Counted from the stretch's first letter, positions 9,702 to 18,274 are shown. The stretch: DNA of 64,000 bases from NVTR01 sp965237505 (GCA_965237505.1 CBDEFR010000001.1:124001-188000); one strand, 5' to 3'. The notes: generated by a model from the sequence alone, not told the origin. Made by a program: numbers and translations.

Positions 9702-10809
9702 CTTGCCTATCCGGTTTACACCCACACCCACTAGGGCTAGAATGGGCGCAAACCGGATATAGGGGAGCGCGCCATGGATGTTCTCGACCGCGCCGAGCTC
9801 CCATTCCCGCATTCGCTACCCGAGTTCCAGCGACTTTTCCCCGATGATGCGGCCTGCGCCGCCTACCTGGAGAAAGCCCGCTGGGGAGACGGCTTTGCCT
9901 GCCCGCACTGCGGCACGGCGGGAGAGCCGTTCCACTTTGAAAACCGCCCTGGCGTCCTGCGCTGCCGCAAGTGCCGCCAGAACACCGGGCTGACGGTGGG
10001 AACAGTGATGGAGCGTAGCCACACTCCGCTGAACGTCTGGTTCTGGGCCGCTTATCTGGTCGCCAGTCAGACGCCCGGCATGTCCGCCGTGCAGTTTCAG
10101 CGGCAACTTGGTCTTTCGCGCTACGAGACGGCCTTTCAAATTCTCCACAAGCTCCGCTCGGGCATGGTGCGGCCCAACCAAGACAGGATCGGTGGACAGC
10201 CCAAGAACCATGTTGAGGTGGACGAAACCTGGGTTGGCGGGCGAACAACGCGTGGGGAAGGCCGTGGTGTTCACCACAAGGTTCCCGTCTCCTGTGCCAT
10301 CGAGGTGCGTCATCGAAAGCCGGGCACCAAGCTCGACAACCGGAAAGACGGACGCTATGCCGGACGCGTTCGGCTCGCCGTCGTGCTCGACCGTAGCGCC
10401 GAGTCGCTCTGTGGGTTCGTCGAGAGCACCGTCGCGCCGGGATCGCTGATCGTTACTGACGATTGGAGCGGCTATGCTGGCCTCGGTAAGCGCGGCTATG
10501 AGCACTTCGCTGTTGCCGAGTGTGGTGATCCAGAGGTTGCCGAGCAATACCTGCCGATCATCCATCTGGTTTTCGCCAACCTGAAGACGTGGCTGATCGG
10601 TATCCACCACGGCGTTAGCCACCAGCACCTACAAGCCTACCTCAACGAGTTCACCTTCCGCTTCAACAGGCGGTTCTACCCGTTCAACGCCTTCCGCTCA
10701 TTGCTCGGCATCGCGGGCGACACCTCTGCTCCAACCTATGCCGAGCTTTACTCGGGACAGTGGCGGCACCCTACATGTAGCGGTCATGGGCGTTAACCGG
10801 ATAGGCAAG
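9702..10809 (+). mobile_element. IS1595-family element inside the IS1182 element
   Basis: A 1108 bp element with inverted repeats starting CTTGCCTATCCGGTT at both ends and a clear 8-bp duplication ACACAAAC at 9694-9701 and 10810-10817, the size usual for IS1595. It inserted in the non-coding tail of the IS1182 element and is the innermost layer of the nest. Confidence 0.95.
9774..10796 (+). CDS. IS1595-family transposase
   Basis: A 340-residue transposase. An N-terminal zinc ribbon uses C43, C46, C64 and C67 (CPHC...CRKC). It is followed by the ISXO2-like catalytic domain with VEVDETWVGG (D150), IVTDDWSGY and, near the end, LNEFTFRFNRRF, which supplies the third catalytic position. It starts at an ATG after a GGGGAG ribosome-binding stretch. 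The reading frame is intact. Confidence 0.94.
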   Translation: MDVLDRAELPFPHSLPEFQRLFPDDAACAAYLEKARWGDGFACPHCGTAGEPFHFENRPGVLRCRKCRQNTGLTVGTVMERSHTPLNVWFWAAYLVASQTPGMSAVQFQRQLGLSRYETAFQILHKLRSGMVRPNQDRIGGQPKNHVEVDETWVGGRTTRGEGRGVHHKVPVSCAIEVRHRKPGTKLDNRKDGRYAGRVRLAVVLDRSAESLCGFVESTVAPGSLIVTDDWSGYAGLGKRGYEHFAVAECGDPEVAEQYLPIIHLVFANLKTWLIGIHHGVSHQHLQAYLNEFTFRFNRRFYPFNAFRSLLGIAGDTSAPTYAELYSGQWRHPTCSGHGR

Positions 10810-11429
10810 ACACAAACCTCCATCCCCGCCACCCAGAATTTTCACACGATCTGGGTCTTGAATACCGGCGTTATGCACGACCAACCCAACCATAAACCCG
10901 AGCGTGTCGGTGACAATGTGGCGCTTGCGGCCCTTGGTTTTCTTGCCCGCGTCATAGCCCGAAATGCCACCGCTTTCCGTTGTTTTATGGTCTGGCTATC
11001 AATGACACCAGCGGTGGGGCCGGGCTTCTTGCCATGAAACTCGCGCGCCGTCGCCACCAGAAAATGGCTGATCACTTCAAAGATGCCATCGTTGCGCCAG
11101 CCATAGAAATAGTAGCGCACGGTGGACACTGGCGGGAAATCATTGGGCAGCATACGCCACGCACACCCGGCGCTGGCGATGTACAAAATGGCATCCAGAA
11201 CATCGCGCATCGCCGTGCTGCGCGGACGACCAGTTGTTTTAGGCGGCGGCAGGAATGGCGCGATCAAACCCCATTCCTGATCAGTTAAATCGCTTGCATA
11301 GCGTCCCGAATGCCGTTCATATCGGGCGCGAGTGGTTTCCGTCCAGGCCATTGTGATCTCCCTCGAATCTTATCAATCCGATTGAATCACAACTCGCTGA
11401 AATCACTCAATTAGTTTTGGATCAGACAC

Positions 11430-11966
11430 TTAGGTAAACCGCACTTTGCCAATGTGCGGCAAATTCCGGTTGCGCTGGGCGAAATCGATGCCGTAGCCGA
11501 CCACAAATTCATCGGGAATTTCAAAACCCGTCCAGGTGGCCTTGATGTCCACTTCGCGCCGGCTTGGCTTGTCCAGCAGCGCGATGGTCATCAACTTGCG
11601 CGGCTTGCGCGACTGCAAAAGCCCGACCACGTGTTTCAGAGTGAACCCGGTGTCCACGATGTCCTCGACAACCAGCACGTCCTGGCCGCCGATCTGGCCG
11701 CGCAAATCTTTCAGGATGCGCACTTCGCGGCTGCTCTCCGTGCCGTCGCCATATGACGATGCCTCCAGAAAATCGACTTCGATATTCATGTCAATCTCGC
11801 GCACCAGATCGGCAATGAACACGAACGAGCCGCGAAGCAGCCCGACCACGATCAGTTTTTCCGAACCAGCGTAGGCTGCCTCGATCTCGCGCGCCAGGGC
11901 CTCAACGCGCGCCGCGATGGTCTTGGCCGAGATCATCTTGTCGATCACATACGGTCGGTGCGGCAT
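11430..11966 (-). CDS. hpt: Hypoxanthine phosphoribosyltransferase
   Basis: A 178-residue cytoplasmic purine-salvage enzyme that joins hypoxanthine or guanine to PRPP. The PRPP-binding loop VVEDIVDTGFTL lies at residues 99-110, the flexible-loop segment LEASSYGDGTESS at 67-79, and the N-terminal GLLRGSFVF at 42-50. The start is the ATG giving MPHRPYVIDK; a longer frame upstream is unsupported. Its TAA stop coincides with the TTA target duplication of IS5-2, so the IS sits immediately behind the gene without damaging it. Confidence 0.95.
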   Translation of the reverse strand: MPHRPYVIDKMISAKTIAARVEALAREIEAAYAGSEKLIVVGLLRGSFVFIADLVREIDMNIEVDFLEASSYGDGTESSREVRILKDLRGQIGGQDVLVVEDIVDTGFTLKHVVGLLQSRKPRKLMTIALLDKPSRREVDIKATWTGFEIPDEFVVGYGIDFAQRNRNLPHIGKVRFT

Positions 11967-12036
11967 GTATTTCCCCTTGCATATTTGCGTGCAGTTTACG
12001 AAATGGAGCACGCAAGTCACCAGCCAAAAGAGCCGC

Positions 12037-12489
12037 ATGCCAAATCATTCTGAAACCCGCGTCCTGCCGTATTCTGCGCAGCAGATGTATGATCTGGTCG
12101 CCGATGTCGAGGCTTACCCGGAGTTTCTGCCGTGGTGTGCTGCGGCGCGGGTCCGCTCGGTGACGCGGCAAGGCGCGAGCGAAGTGTTGGACGCCGATCT
12201 GGTGATTTCGTTCAAGGTGTTTCGCGAGCGCTTTGGCAGCCAGGTGACGCTTTGGCCGCAGGAGATGAAAATTGACACCGATTATCTGAACGGGCCGTTC
12301 AAATACATGTATTCCACCTGGGCGTTTCGCGACGTCGAGGGTGGCTGCGAGGTTGATTTTGCCGTCGATTTCGAATTTCGCAATGTGATCCTGCAAAAAG
12401 TGATCGGACTGGTCTTTTACCAGGCGATGCACCACATTGTGCGGGCCTTTGAAAGCCGGGCGGCGGCGCTTTACCGGGTCACGCACTGA
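12037..12489 (+). CDS. RatA/COQ10-type START-domain protein
   Basis: A 150-residue SRPBCC/START protein starting MPNHSETRVLPYSAQQMYDLV. It contains the typical VADVEAYPEFLPWC motif and ends with an amphipathic helix (FYQAMHHIVRAFESRAAALY). Family members bind ubiquinone (COQ10) or were described as RatA. In Rhodobacterales this gene commonly lies near the cinA-pgpA-ispDF block, as here. It is divergent from hpt with 70 bp between. I infer a role in ubiquinone handling; function is not proven by sequence. Confidence 0.85.
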   Translation: MPNHSETRVLPYSAQQMYDLVADVEAYPEFLPWCAAARVRSVTRQGASEVLDADLVISFKVFRERFGSQVTLWPQEMKIDTDYLNGPFKYMYSTWAFRDVEGGCEVDFAVDFEFRNVILQKVIGLVFYQAMHHIVRAFESRAAALYRVTH

Positions 12490-12669
12490 CGGTAGGCTTT
12501 GCGGACTGAACTGGGTTGGCCTGTGGCAGAAACCCGCGTCGCGCTCAGCGGTATGCAATCCTGATGACTTGGCCATAGCCGGGCTTTCGCGGCACGGTTT
12601 GTCGCAGATGTATTTGGGCATTTACATGGATATTTATGACATTTGGAAGATGATGAGGTGGGCCCCGGA

Positions 12670-13965
12670 ATGACCATCACGCGCGGTATGTGCGAATTTG
12701 CTTTGAGCGGACTCGCCGCGGAACCGGCGCTGGCAATGATGCGCCTGTCGCTGCTGGACTGGTCGGTCTGCGCCTTGGCAGGCTGGCGCGAACCGGCAAC
12801 GCGGATTGTGCGCGATGTGATCCTGGCCGAGAGCGGCACGCCTGAGGCATCGCTGGTCGGGCAATCTGCACGGGTTCCGGTGCGCGCGGCGGCGCTGGTG
12901 AACGGCGTGGCGTCGCATGCGCTGGATTATGACGACACGCATTTCGCCCATATCGGCCACCCCTCGGCGGCGGTTGTGCCAGCGGCTTTGGCGATCGCAG
13001 AGCAGACCGGCGCAACCGGCGCGGACTTTCTGCGCGCCGCGCTGATTGGCGCCGAGGCCTCGATCCGGGTCGGGGTCTGGCTGGGGCGCAGCCATTATCA
13101 GGCCGGATTTCACCAGACCGCGACGGCGGGCGCGTTTGGCGCGACCTTGGCGGCGGCGCGCCTGCTGGGTCTGGACATCGGCCAGATGGGTCATGCGCTT
13201 GGGCTGGCATCCACCCGTGCCTCGGGGCTGAAGTCGCAGTTCGGCAGCATGGGCAAGCCGCTGAACGCTGGCATCGCGGCCGCAAACGGGATTGAGGCGG
13301 CGCTGCTGGCAAAGGGCGGTTTTGTATCCAATCCACAAGCGCTGGATGGCGCGCAGGGGTTTGGCGAGACCCACGCCGGGACCGGTGAGCGGGCGGCGTT
13401 TGACGGCATCGGCAAGGTCTGGCGGTTTGAAGGCATCAGCCACAAGTTTCACGCCTGCTGCCACGGGCTGCACGCGATGCTGGAAGCCGTGGGGCAACTC
13501 CGCGATCAGGTTGCTCCGGGCGATGTCGCCAGGGTTTTGGTCACCGCGCATCCCAGGTGGCAAAGCGTTTGCAACATTGCAGCCCCCGGCAGCGGGCTTG
13601 AGGTCAAGTACAGCTTTCGGATGACTGCGGCGATGACCCTGGCCGGGATCGATACGGCAGCGCCTGTCAGTTATTCGGATGAATGTGCGCAACAGGCGTC
13701 GCTAATCGCGCTGCGTGACCGGGTTGAGGTGGAATTTGATCCGAATATGGCGGAAACCGCAGCAGCGGTGTCGGTTCACTTGAGCGATGGCACGACGCAC
13801 CACGGCGCGCATGATCTGGCCACCCCGCTGCCGGTATGGGCGCGCGAAGAAAAACTGCACGCCAAAGCGGCAGCGCTGGTCGGGAAGGGGCGGGCACAGG
13901 CGCTTTGGGCGGCGATCAGGGGCGGGCCGGACATGTCGGCGTTGCTGGACGCGCTGAGAGCCTAG
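12670..13965 (+). CDS. MmgE/PrpD family protein
   Basis: A 431-residue protein of the 2-methylcitrate dehydratase (MmgE/PrpD) superfamily. Visible family features are the N-terminal LSLLDWSVCALAGW, the NGVASHALDYDDTHFAHIGHPSAAVVPAAL region split around residues 77-108 (motif core DYDDTH), a helical bundle with LGLASTRASGLKSQFGSMGKP, and the KFHACCHGLHA segment. The substrate is unknown. The start chosen is the ATG giving MTITRGMCEF; TTG (12643) and GTG (12658) are alternatives. The preceding 180 bp (12490-12669) hold no gene. It runs convergently into the cinA-like gene, overlapping by 4 bp. Confidence 0.87.
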   Translation: MTITRGMCEFALSGLAAEPALAMMRLSLLDWSVCALAGWREPATRIVRDVILAESGTPEASLVGQSARVPVRAAALVNGVASHALDYDDTHFAHIGHPSAAVVPAALAIAEQTGATGADFLRAALIGAEASIRVGVWLGRSHYQAGFHQTATAGAFGATLAAARLLGLDIGQMGHALGLASTRASGLKSQFGSMGKPLNAGIAAANGIEAALLAKGGFVSNPQALDGAQGFGETHAGTGERAAFDGIGKVWRFEGISHKFHACCHGLHAMLEAVGQLRDQVAPGDVARVLVTAHPRWQSVCNIAAPGSGLEVKYSFRMTAAMTLAGIDTAAPVSYSDECAQQASLIALRDRVEVEFDPNMAETAAAVSVHLSDGTTHHGAHDLATPLPVWAREEKLHAKAAALVGKGRAQALWAAIRGGPDMSALLDALRA

Positions 13966-14408
13966 GACAGCGCGGCAATTAACATTTGCAGGGCATGGCG
14001 CACCGCTGCGGTGCGCACCGCTGAGCGGCCAACTGCGCCAAACTCCACTATCTCGTTGTGGGTTGCGCGCGCCGAGCGGGCCAGCGCGAAACAGACCCGG
14101 CCCTCTGGTTTGCGCTCTGATCCGCCCGGCCCCGCGATCCCGGTTACAGAAACCGCAATATCGGCATTGGAGCGCGCAAGCGCCCCATCTGCCATCGCGC
14201 GCGCCACTTCGCCCGACACCGCGCCAAACCGTTCCAGCGTGGTCGGCGACACACCCAGCATCGCCACCTTGGCGTCGTTCGAATGGGTGACAAAGCCAAG
14301 CTCAAATATATCTGACGCGCCGGCAACTTCGGTGATCGCGCCCGCCACCAGCCCGCGCGCCAGCGTCAGATCAGCCACGCCAGAAATTCCCAGATCGCCG
14401 CACCCCAA
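13962..14408 (-). CDS. CinA C-terminal-domain protein (PncC-like), N-terminus apparently damaged
   Basis: Up to 148 residues related to the CinA C-terminal domain, whose active members deamidate nicotinamide mononucleotide. The body is well conserved: GLVAGAITEVAGASDIFELGFVTHSN in overlapping segments, VSGEVARAMADGALARS, and VTGIAGPGGSERKPEGRVCFA. The N-terminal loop that normally reads TAESCTGG just before GLVAGAI is absent; the sequence goes LTLARGLVAG. About 28 N-terminal residues lie in another frame of pgpA, so the real start is unclear. I suspect a short deletion that removed the proposed catalytic loop. Confidence 0.75.
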   Translation of the reverse strand: MGCGDLGISGVADLTLARGLVAGAITEVAGASDIFELGFVTHSNDAKVAMLGVSPTTLERFGAVSGEVARAMADGALARSNADIAVSVTGIAGPGGSERKPEGRVCFALARSARATHNEIVEFGAVGRSAVRTAAVRHALQMLIAALS

Positions 14409-14884
14409 TGCGCCAAGGCGGCCCCGATAAACACCACCAGTGCGGCCAGAGCTCCGGCGATCACATCGTCAAACATCACCCCGAACGCGTCACGGCGCCG
14501 GTCCGCCCAACCGACGGGGCCGGGTTTCCATATGTCAAACAGGCGGAACATGAGGAACGCGACGATCCAGCCGGGGTATGGAAACACCCATTTGTCGGCC
14601 CCGATGTGCCACAGCCCGGCCGAAAGCGGCCAGAGCGCGATCCACTGGCCGACGATCTCGTCAATGACAATCTCGGAAGGGTCATGATTATCGGTGTCGC
14701 GGGTTTCGGCGGCGATGGCCCACCAGCCGATGAAGAACGCCGCAAGCGTGGCCAGCGCCAGCGCCGGGAAACCGCCGAGCGCGTGAATCAGCCAGGCCAC
14801 AGGAATGGCAGCGGCCGACCCCCAGGTGCCGGGGGCAGGGCGCAGCAGACCGACATAGAAGAAAGTGGCGACAAACCGGGTCAT
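14366..14884 (-). CDS. pgpA: Phosphatidylglycerophosphatase A
   Basis: A 172-residue membrane enzyme that dephosphorylates phosphatidylglycerol phosphate. The family motif near the N-terminus is visible as LLRPAPGTWGSAAAIP, followed by EIVIDEIVGQWIAL (the DE of the active site) and several hydrophobic segments, including a C-terminal one (ALVVFIGAALAHWG). Its ATG overlaps the ispDF stop by 4 bp, indicating co-translation. Downstream it overlaps the cinA-like frame. Confidence 0.92.
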   Translation of the reverse strand: MTRFVATFFYVGLLRPAPGTWGSAAAIPVAWLIHALGGFPALALATLAAFFIGWWAIAAETRDTDNHDPSEIVIDEIVGQWIALWPLSAGLWHIGADKWVFPYPGWIVAFLMFRLFDIWKPGPVGWADRRRDAFGVMFDDVIAGALAALVVFIGAALAHWGAAIWEFLAWLI

Positions 14885-16020
14885 GATTTGATCAGCGTGG
14901 CGCTGGCGCTCGCGGCGATACCCTCGGCGCGCCCAGTGAAGCCGAGCCGTTCAGACGTGGTGGCCTTGACGCTGATCCGGTCCGCCGCAACACCAATGAT
15001 GCGGGCCAGTTCGCCCGCCATCGCCTCGGCGTGCGGCGCGATTCTGGGGGCCTCGCAAATCAGCGTGACATCGGCGTTGGACAGGGTGAAGCCAAGTGCG
15101 GCAGCCTGCGCAATGGCATGTTCCAGGAATATCCGGCTGTCGGCATCTTTCCACTGCGGATCTTCGGGCGGGAAATGCCGGCCAATGTCGCCATCCGCAA
15201 TCGCACCATAGACTGCATCTGTGAGCGCGTGCATTCCGACATCGGCATCCGAATGGCCCTGCAGGGCGCGCCCGTGCGGCAGGGTTACGCCGCACAGTGT
15301 TACATGATCACCGGGGCCGAACCGGTGCACGTCAAAACCGTTGCCAACGCGAATATCCTTCGGCGCCCCCATCAGCAATTCCGCACGCGCAAAATCCGCT
15401 TGCGTGGTGATTTTCAGATTGCGTTCGTCACCGGCCACAATTGTCACTTTGAGCCCGGCGGCGAGCGCAATCTCGACATCGTCCGCCGCCGCGCCGCTAT
15501 GGGCGCGGTGTGCGGCCAGAATTGTGCGGTAGTCGAACCCCTGCGGGGTTTGCGCGCGAAACAGGCCTCGGCGCTCTGCCATGCCCGCCACCTGATCTGC
15601 ATCACTGTGCCAAAGCGCGTCTGACACAGCCAATCCGGGCGCCGCGGCGCGCGCGTTATCCAAAGCATCAATTACCCGGCGGATCATTGCCTGATCCACC
15701 AGCGGGCGCGCCACGTCGTGGATCAGAACCCGCACTGTATCGGTGCTCTTTAGCGCCTCAAGCCCGGCGCGCACCGATGCTGCGCGCGTGTCTCCGCCCG
15801 GCACCACGATAACGCTGCCATGCCTCTCGTATCCGGGGGCCAAGCCCATGTCGTCCGCATGAAGGACCAGCACAATCCGGTCGATGAGCGGCGAGCTCAG
15901 GAACGTATCAAGCGTCCAGGCCGCAACCACGCGGCCACGCAGCATTTGCCACTGTTTTGGCAAATCGCTGCCGGCCCGGGTGCCCCGTCCGGCGGCTACG
16001 ATAACGGCGGCTGTGGTCAT
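14881..16020 (-). CDS. ispDF: Bifunctional IspD/IspF of the MEP isoprenoid pathway
   Basis: A 379-residue fusion. The IspD half (about residues 1-215) makes CDP-methylerythritol from MEP and CTP and shows VIVAAGRGTRAGSDLPKQW, HDVARPL and AQTPQGF. The IspF half (from about 225) makes 2-C-methylerythritol 2,4-cyclodiphosphate and shows the metal site GNGFDVHRFG and GHSDADVGMHALTDA, then TSERLGFTGR near the end. The fused form is common in alphaproteobacteria. It starts an operon with pgpA and is divergent from dusB. Confidence 0.96.
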   Translation of the reverse strand: MTTAAVIVAAGRGTRAGSDLPKQWQMLRGRVVAAWTLDTFLSSPLIDRIVLVLHADDMGLAPGYERHGSVIVVPGGDTRAASVRAGLEALKSTDTVRVLIHDVARPLVDQAMIRRVIDALDNARAAAPGLAVSDALWHSDADQVAGMAERRGLFRAQTPQGFDYRTILAAHRAHSGAAADDVEIALAAGLKVTIVAGDERNLKITTQADFARAELLMGAPKDIRVGNGFDVHRFGPGDHVTLCGVTLPHGRALQGHSDADVGMHALTDAVYGAIADGDIGRHFPPEDPQWKDADSRIFLEHAIAQAAALGFTLSNADVTLICEAPRIAPHAEAMAGELARIIGVAADRISVKATTSERLGFTGRAEGIAASASATLIKS

Positions 16021-16086
16021 GTGCTTCCTTTTCGGTGCGTCAGTTCTAGGGTGATGTAGCCGATGTCACAATGGGGCGATTGCGCC

Positions 16087-16101
16087 GCACAATTTTCGTG
16101 C
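16087..16101. promoter_or_regulatory. Candidate NtrC-type dyad upstream of dusB-ntrBC
   Basis: GCAC, seven bases (AATTTTC), then GTGC: this spacing matches the GCAC-N7-GTGC core of classical NtrC sites. It lies in the 185-bp divergent region between ispDF and dusB, 104 bp before the dusB start. Autoregulation of the ntr operon would explain it. A single match of eight fixed bases can be chance, and NtrC of this group may prefer a different sequence. Confidence 0.35.
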
Positions 16102-16205
16102 AATTAATGAATTCGCACTGAATTTCAGCGCAGAAAGTTGCATTTTGCGGCCATGTCCGTTAGCCCACTGAAATCTGCATAAGGATTAGGCAACTGGTTA
16201 TTCAA

Positions 16206-17177
16206 GTGGCAAATGTGACGCTGGAGCCGCCGGTGTTTCTGGCGCCGATGGCTGGCATCACCGATCTGCCGTTCCGTGATCTGGTGCAGCAGTTCGGCGC
16301 CGGACTGGTTGTGAGCGAAATGGTGGCGAGCCAGGAAATCGTCCAAGCCAGGCCGGGCGCGCGCGAACGCGCCGAGCTGGGCCTGGCGGTGGAAAACACC
16401 GCCGTGCAGCTCGCCGGGCGCGAGCCGCGCTGGATGTCACAGGCCGCCGTCATGGTCGAGGCGCAGGGCGCACGAATGATCGACATCAACATGGGCTGCC
16501 CGGCGCGCAGGGTTACCAACGGGTATTCCGGATCGGCGCTGATGAAGGATCTTGACCATGCGCTGGCGCTTATCGACGCGGTTGTCGGGGCCGTCAGCAT
16601 TCCGGTCACGCTGAAAATGCGGCTTGGCTGGGACCACGGTAATCGCAACGCCGCCGACCTGGCACGCCGGGCCGAAGATGCCGGCATCGCGATGATCACC
16701 GTGCACGGCCGCACCCGGTGCCAGTTTTACAAGGGACAGGCGGACTGGGCGGCGATTGCCGCAGTCAAGGACGCGGTGAACATTCCGGTGATCGCAAACG
16801 GCGACATAACCGGCCCGCAGGCAGCAATGACGGCACTGCGCCAATCGGGCGCTGACGGCGTGATGGTGGGGCGCGGTATTCGCGGGCAACCGTGGTTGCT
16901 GGCAGAGATCGCCGCGCGCCTGTTTGGCACACCGCACTCGGACATTCCGCTGGGTCAGGCGCTGGCTGATCTGGTCGCCCGGCACTATCAGGCGTCGATG
17001 GCGTTTTACGGGCAACCGCTTGGCACGCGCGTAGTGCGCAAACATCTGGGCTGGTACATGGACCGCGCTGCAACCCCGGCTGCGCTGCGCAAACTGGTGC
17101 TGACCGAAGGCGATCCGGCCCGCGTACTGGCGGCATTGCCGGACGCGTTCGGCGCCACCTGGCAGGTCGCGGCATGA
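16206..17177 (+). CDS. dusB: tRNA-dihydrouridine synthase B (NifR3)
   Basis: A 323-residue flavoenzyme reducing uridine to dihydrouridine in tRNA. Seen: the FMN-barrel start FLAPMAGITDLPFR (residues 11-24), the catalytic cysteine in DINMGCPARRVTN (C98), VHGRTRCQFYKG and VIANGDITGPQ, then GVMVGRGIRGQPWLL. The start shown is GTG; ATT codons a few residues upstream are also in frame, and an AAGGA stretch at 16181 fits one of them equally well. It is the first gene of the ntr operon, an arrangement long known in Rhodobacter (nifR3-ntrB-ntrC). It overlaps ntrB by 4 bp. Confidence 0.93.
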   Translation: MANVTLEPPVFLAPMAGITDLPFRDLVQQFGAGLVVSEMVASQEIVQARPGARERAELGLAVENTAVQLAGREPRWMSQAAVMVEAQGARMIDINMGCPARRVTNGYSGSALMKDLDHALALIDAVVGAVSIPVTLKMRLGWDHGNRNAADLARRAEDAGIAMITVHGRTRCQFYKGQADWAAIAAVKDAVNIPVIANGDITGPQAAMTALRQSGADGVMVGRGIRGQPWLLAEIAARLFGTPHSDIPLGQALADLVARHYQASMAFYGQPLGTRVVRKHLGWYMDRAATPAALRKLVLTEGDPARVLAALPDAFGATWQVAA

Positions 17178-18271
17178 GCCTGTCGTCAGACGCGCTGTGG
17201 AACTCGCTGCCGGTGCCGGCGTTCCTGCTTGATGGCGGCGACATTATCACCGACATCAATCCCGCCGGTGAACAATTCCTCAACACCTCGGCGCGCAAAC
17301 TGACTGGCGCGCGGGTTTTCGACAGTCTGGCTATTGACGCGCCACTTGAGCGGGCGCTGGCGCGGGTGCGCGGTGATCATTCGGCAGTTTTTGTCAAGAA
17401 CGTCGATGTGGCGGGCGCACACACGGCGCCGGTGCCGTGCAACATCCAGATCGCGCCGCTGCTCGGATGCCCTGATACGGTGCTGTTGATGATGGAACCG
17501 CACCGCCGGTCGGATCGGCTCGGAAAATCGCACGCGGTCACATCATCGGCCCGATCAGCGATTGGCATGGCCGAGATGCTGGCCCATGAGATCAAGAACC
17601 CGCTGGCCGGGATCACTGGGGCGGCGCAATTGCTGGCGATGAACCTGAGCCCGGACGATCAGGAAATGACCGATCTGATTGTCGCGGAAAGCCGGCGCAT
17701 CGTGGCGCTGCTGGAGCAGGTCGAACAGTTCGGCAACCTGCGGCCGCCGCAAAAACAAATGATCAATATCCACGGAATTCTCGATCAGGCGCGCAAGTCC
17801 GCCAAGCTGGGGTTTGCCGCCAACATGGCAATCAGCGAAGATTTTGACCCGTCGCTGCCGCCCACATACGTGGACCGGGATCAGATCATGCAGGTGGTCC
17901 TGAACCTGCTGAAAAACGCATCCGAAGCGGCGGGCGATGACGGCGGCACGCTGACCATCCGCACCTATTATGACCAGGGGCTGCGCCTGCGTCGCCGTGA
18001 CGGCTCTGGCAACCCGCTGCCGTTGCAGATCGAGATTATCGACGACGGACCCGGCCTGCCGCCGGACATTGCCGCCGATATTTTTGAGCCCTTCGTGTCG
18101 GGGCGCGAAAACGGCACCGGGTTGGGGCTGGCGCTGGTCGGCAAGATCATTTCCGAGCACGACAGCTGGATCAACGTGGAGTCGGTGCCCGGACGCACCG
18201 TGTTTCGCATCTCGCTGCCGGTTGCGGCCAAGGAACAACCCCGTGAGCTCGGCCGAAAACACGGAGGATAG
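17174..18271 (+). CDS. ntrB: Nitrogen regulation sensor kinase NtrB
   Basis: A 365-residue soluble histidine kinase that phosphorylates NtrC when nitrogen is short. It has an N-terminal PAS domain (LPVPAFLLDGGDIITDINPAGEQFL, in two segments, residues 12-36), the H-box AHEIKNPLAG with H138, and the HATPase domain with VLNLLKNASEA (N box), IIDDGPGLP (G1) and NGTGLGLALVGKI (G2). No membrane segment is present, as usual for NtrB. The ATGA overlap with dusB and the 3-bp gap to ntrC indicate one operon. Confidence 0.95.
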   Translation: MSLSSDALWNSLPVPAFLLDGGDIITDINPAGEQFLNTSARKLTGARVFDSLAIDAPLERALARVRGDHSAVFVKNVDVAGAHTAPVPCNIQIAPLLGCPDTVLLMMEPHRRSDRLGKSHAVTSSARSAIGMAEMLAHEIKNPLAGITGAAQLLAMNLSPDDQEMTDLIVAESRRIVALLEQVEQFGNLRPPQKQMINIHGILDQARKSAKLGFAANMAISEDFDPSLPPTYVDRDQIMQVVLNLLKNASEAAGDDGGTLTIRTYYDQGLRLRRRDGSGNPLPLQIEIIDDGPGLPPDIAADIFEPFVSGRENGTGLGLALVGKIISEHDSWINVESVPGRTVFRISLPVAAKEQPRELGRKHGG

Positions 18272-18274
18272 CTG

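Larger units (their letters stand above)
8075..10853 (+). mobile_element. IS1182-family element inside IS5-2, itself carrying IS1595
   Basis: The ends are about 30-bp inverted repeats: left CAGACCGTGTGAAAACTCTG, right (read inward) CAGATCGTGTGAAAATTCTG, continuing GGTGGCGGGG on both. A 4-bp GGTC duplication flanks it (8071-8074 and 10854-10857) within IS5 DNA. Without the IS1595 insertion it is about 1.66 kb, normal for IS1182. It encodes one transposase. Confidence 0.92.
7733..11351 (-). pseudogene. IS5 transposase, frameshifted and split
   Basis: The N-terminal part is encoded at 11351 downwards and the C-terminal part at 8053-7733, with 2.8 kb of other IS DNA between. Independently of the split, an A run just after the first catalytic Asp (GVIDSQTIK) has lost one base relative to copy 1 (four A instead of five, near 10985), which shifts the frame. 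The C-terminal half still contains FADGGYAG and WVVERTFAWLN. It cannot make an active transposase. Confidence 0.9.
7716..11429 (-). mobile_element. IS5-family element, copy 2, interrupted by IS1182[IS1595]
   Basis: The same IS5 element as copy 1, in reverse orientation. Its ends are GTGTCTGATT at 7716 and ATCAGACAC ending at 11429, with a TTA duplication at 7713-7715 and 11430-11432. Subtracting the inner insertion (8075-10853 plus one GGTC) leaves about 931 bp, one base less than copy 1. The TTA at 11430-11432 is also the complement of the TAA stop of hpt. Confidence 0.92.

Noticed and set aside
9574..10853. IS1182 and IS1595 parts as one composite transposon with cargo
   Set aside because: Each has its own complete ends and target duplication, and the IS1595 element is simply nested; there is no cargo gene.
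12590..12660. AT-richer stretch with repeated CATTT/GGATATTT words before the MmgE/PrpD gene
   Set aside because: Words are short and imperfect; no defined repeat unit, RNA or operator could be supported.
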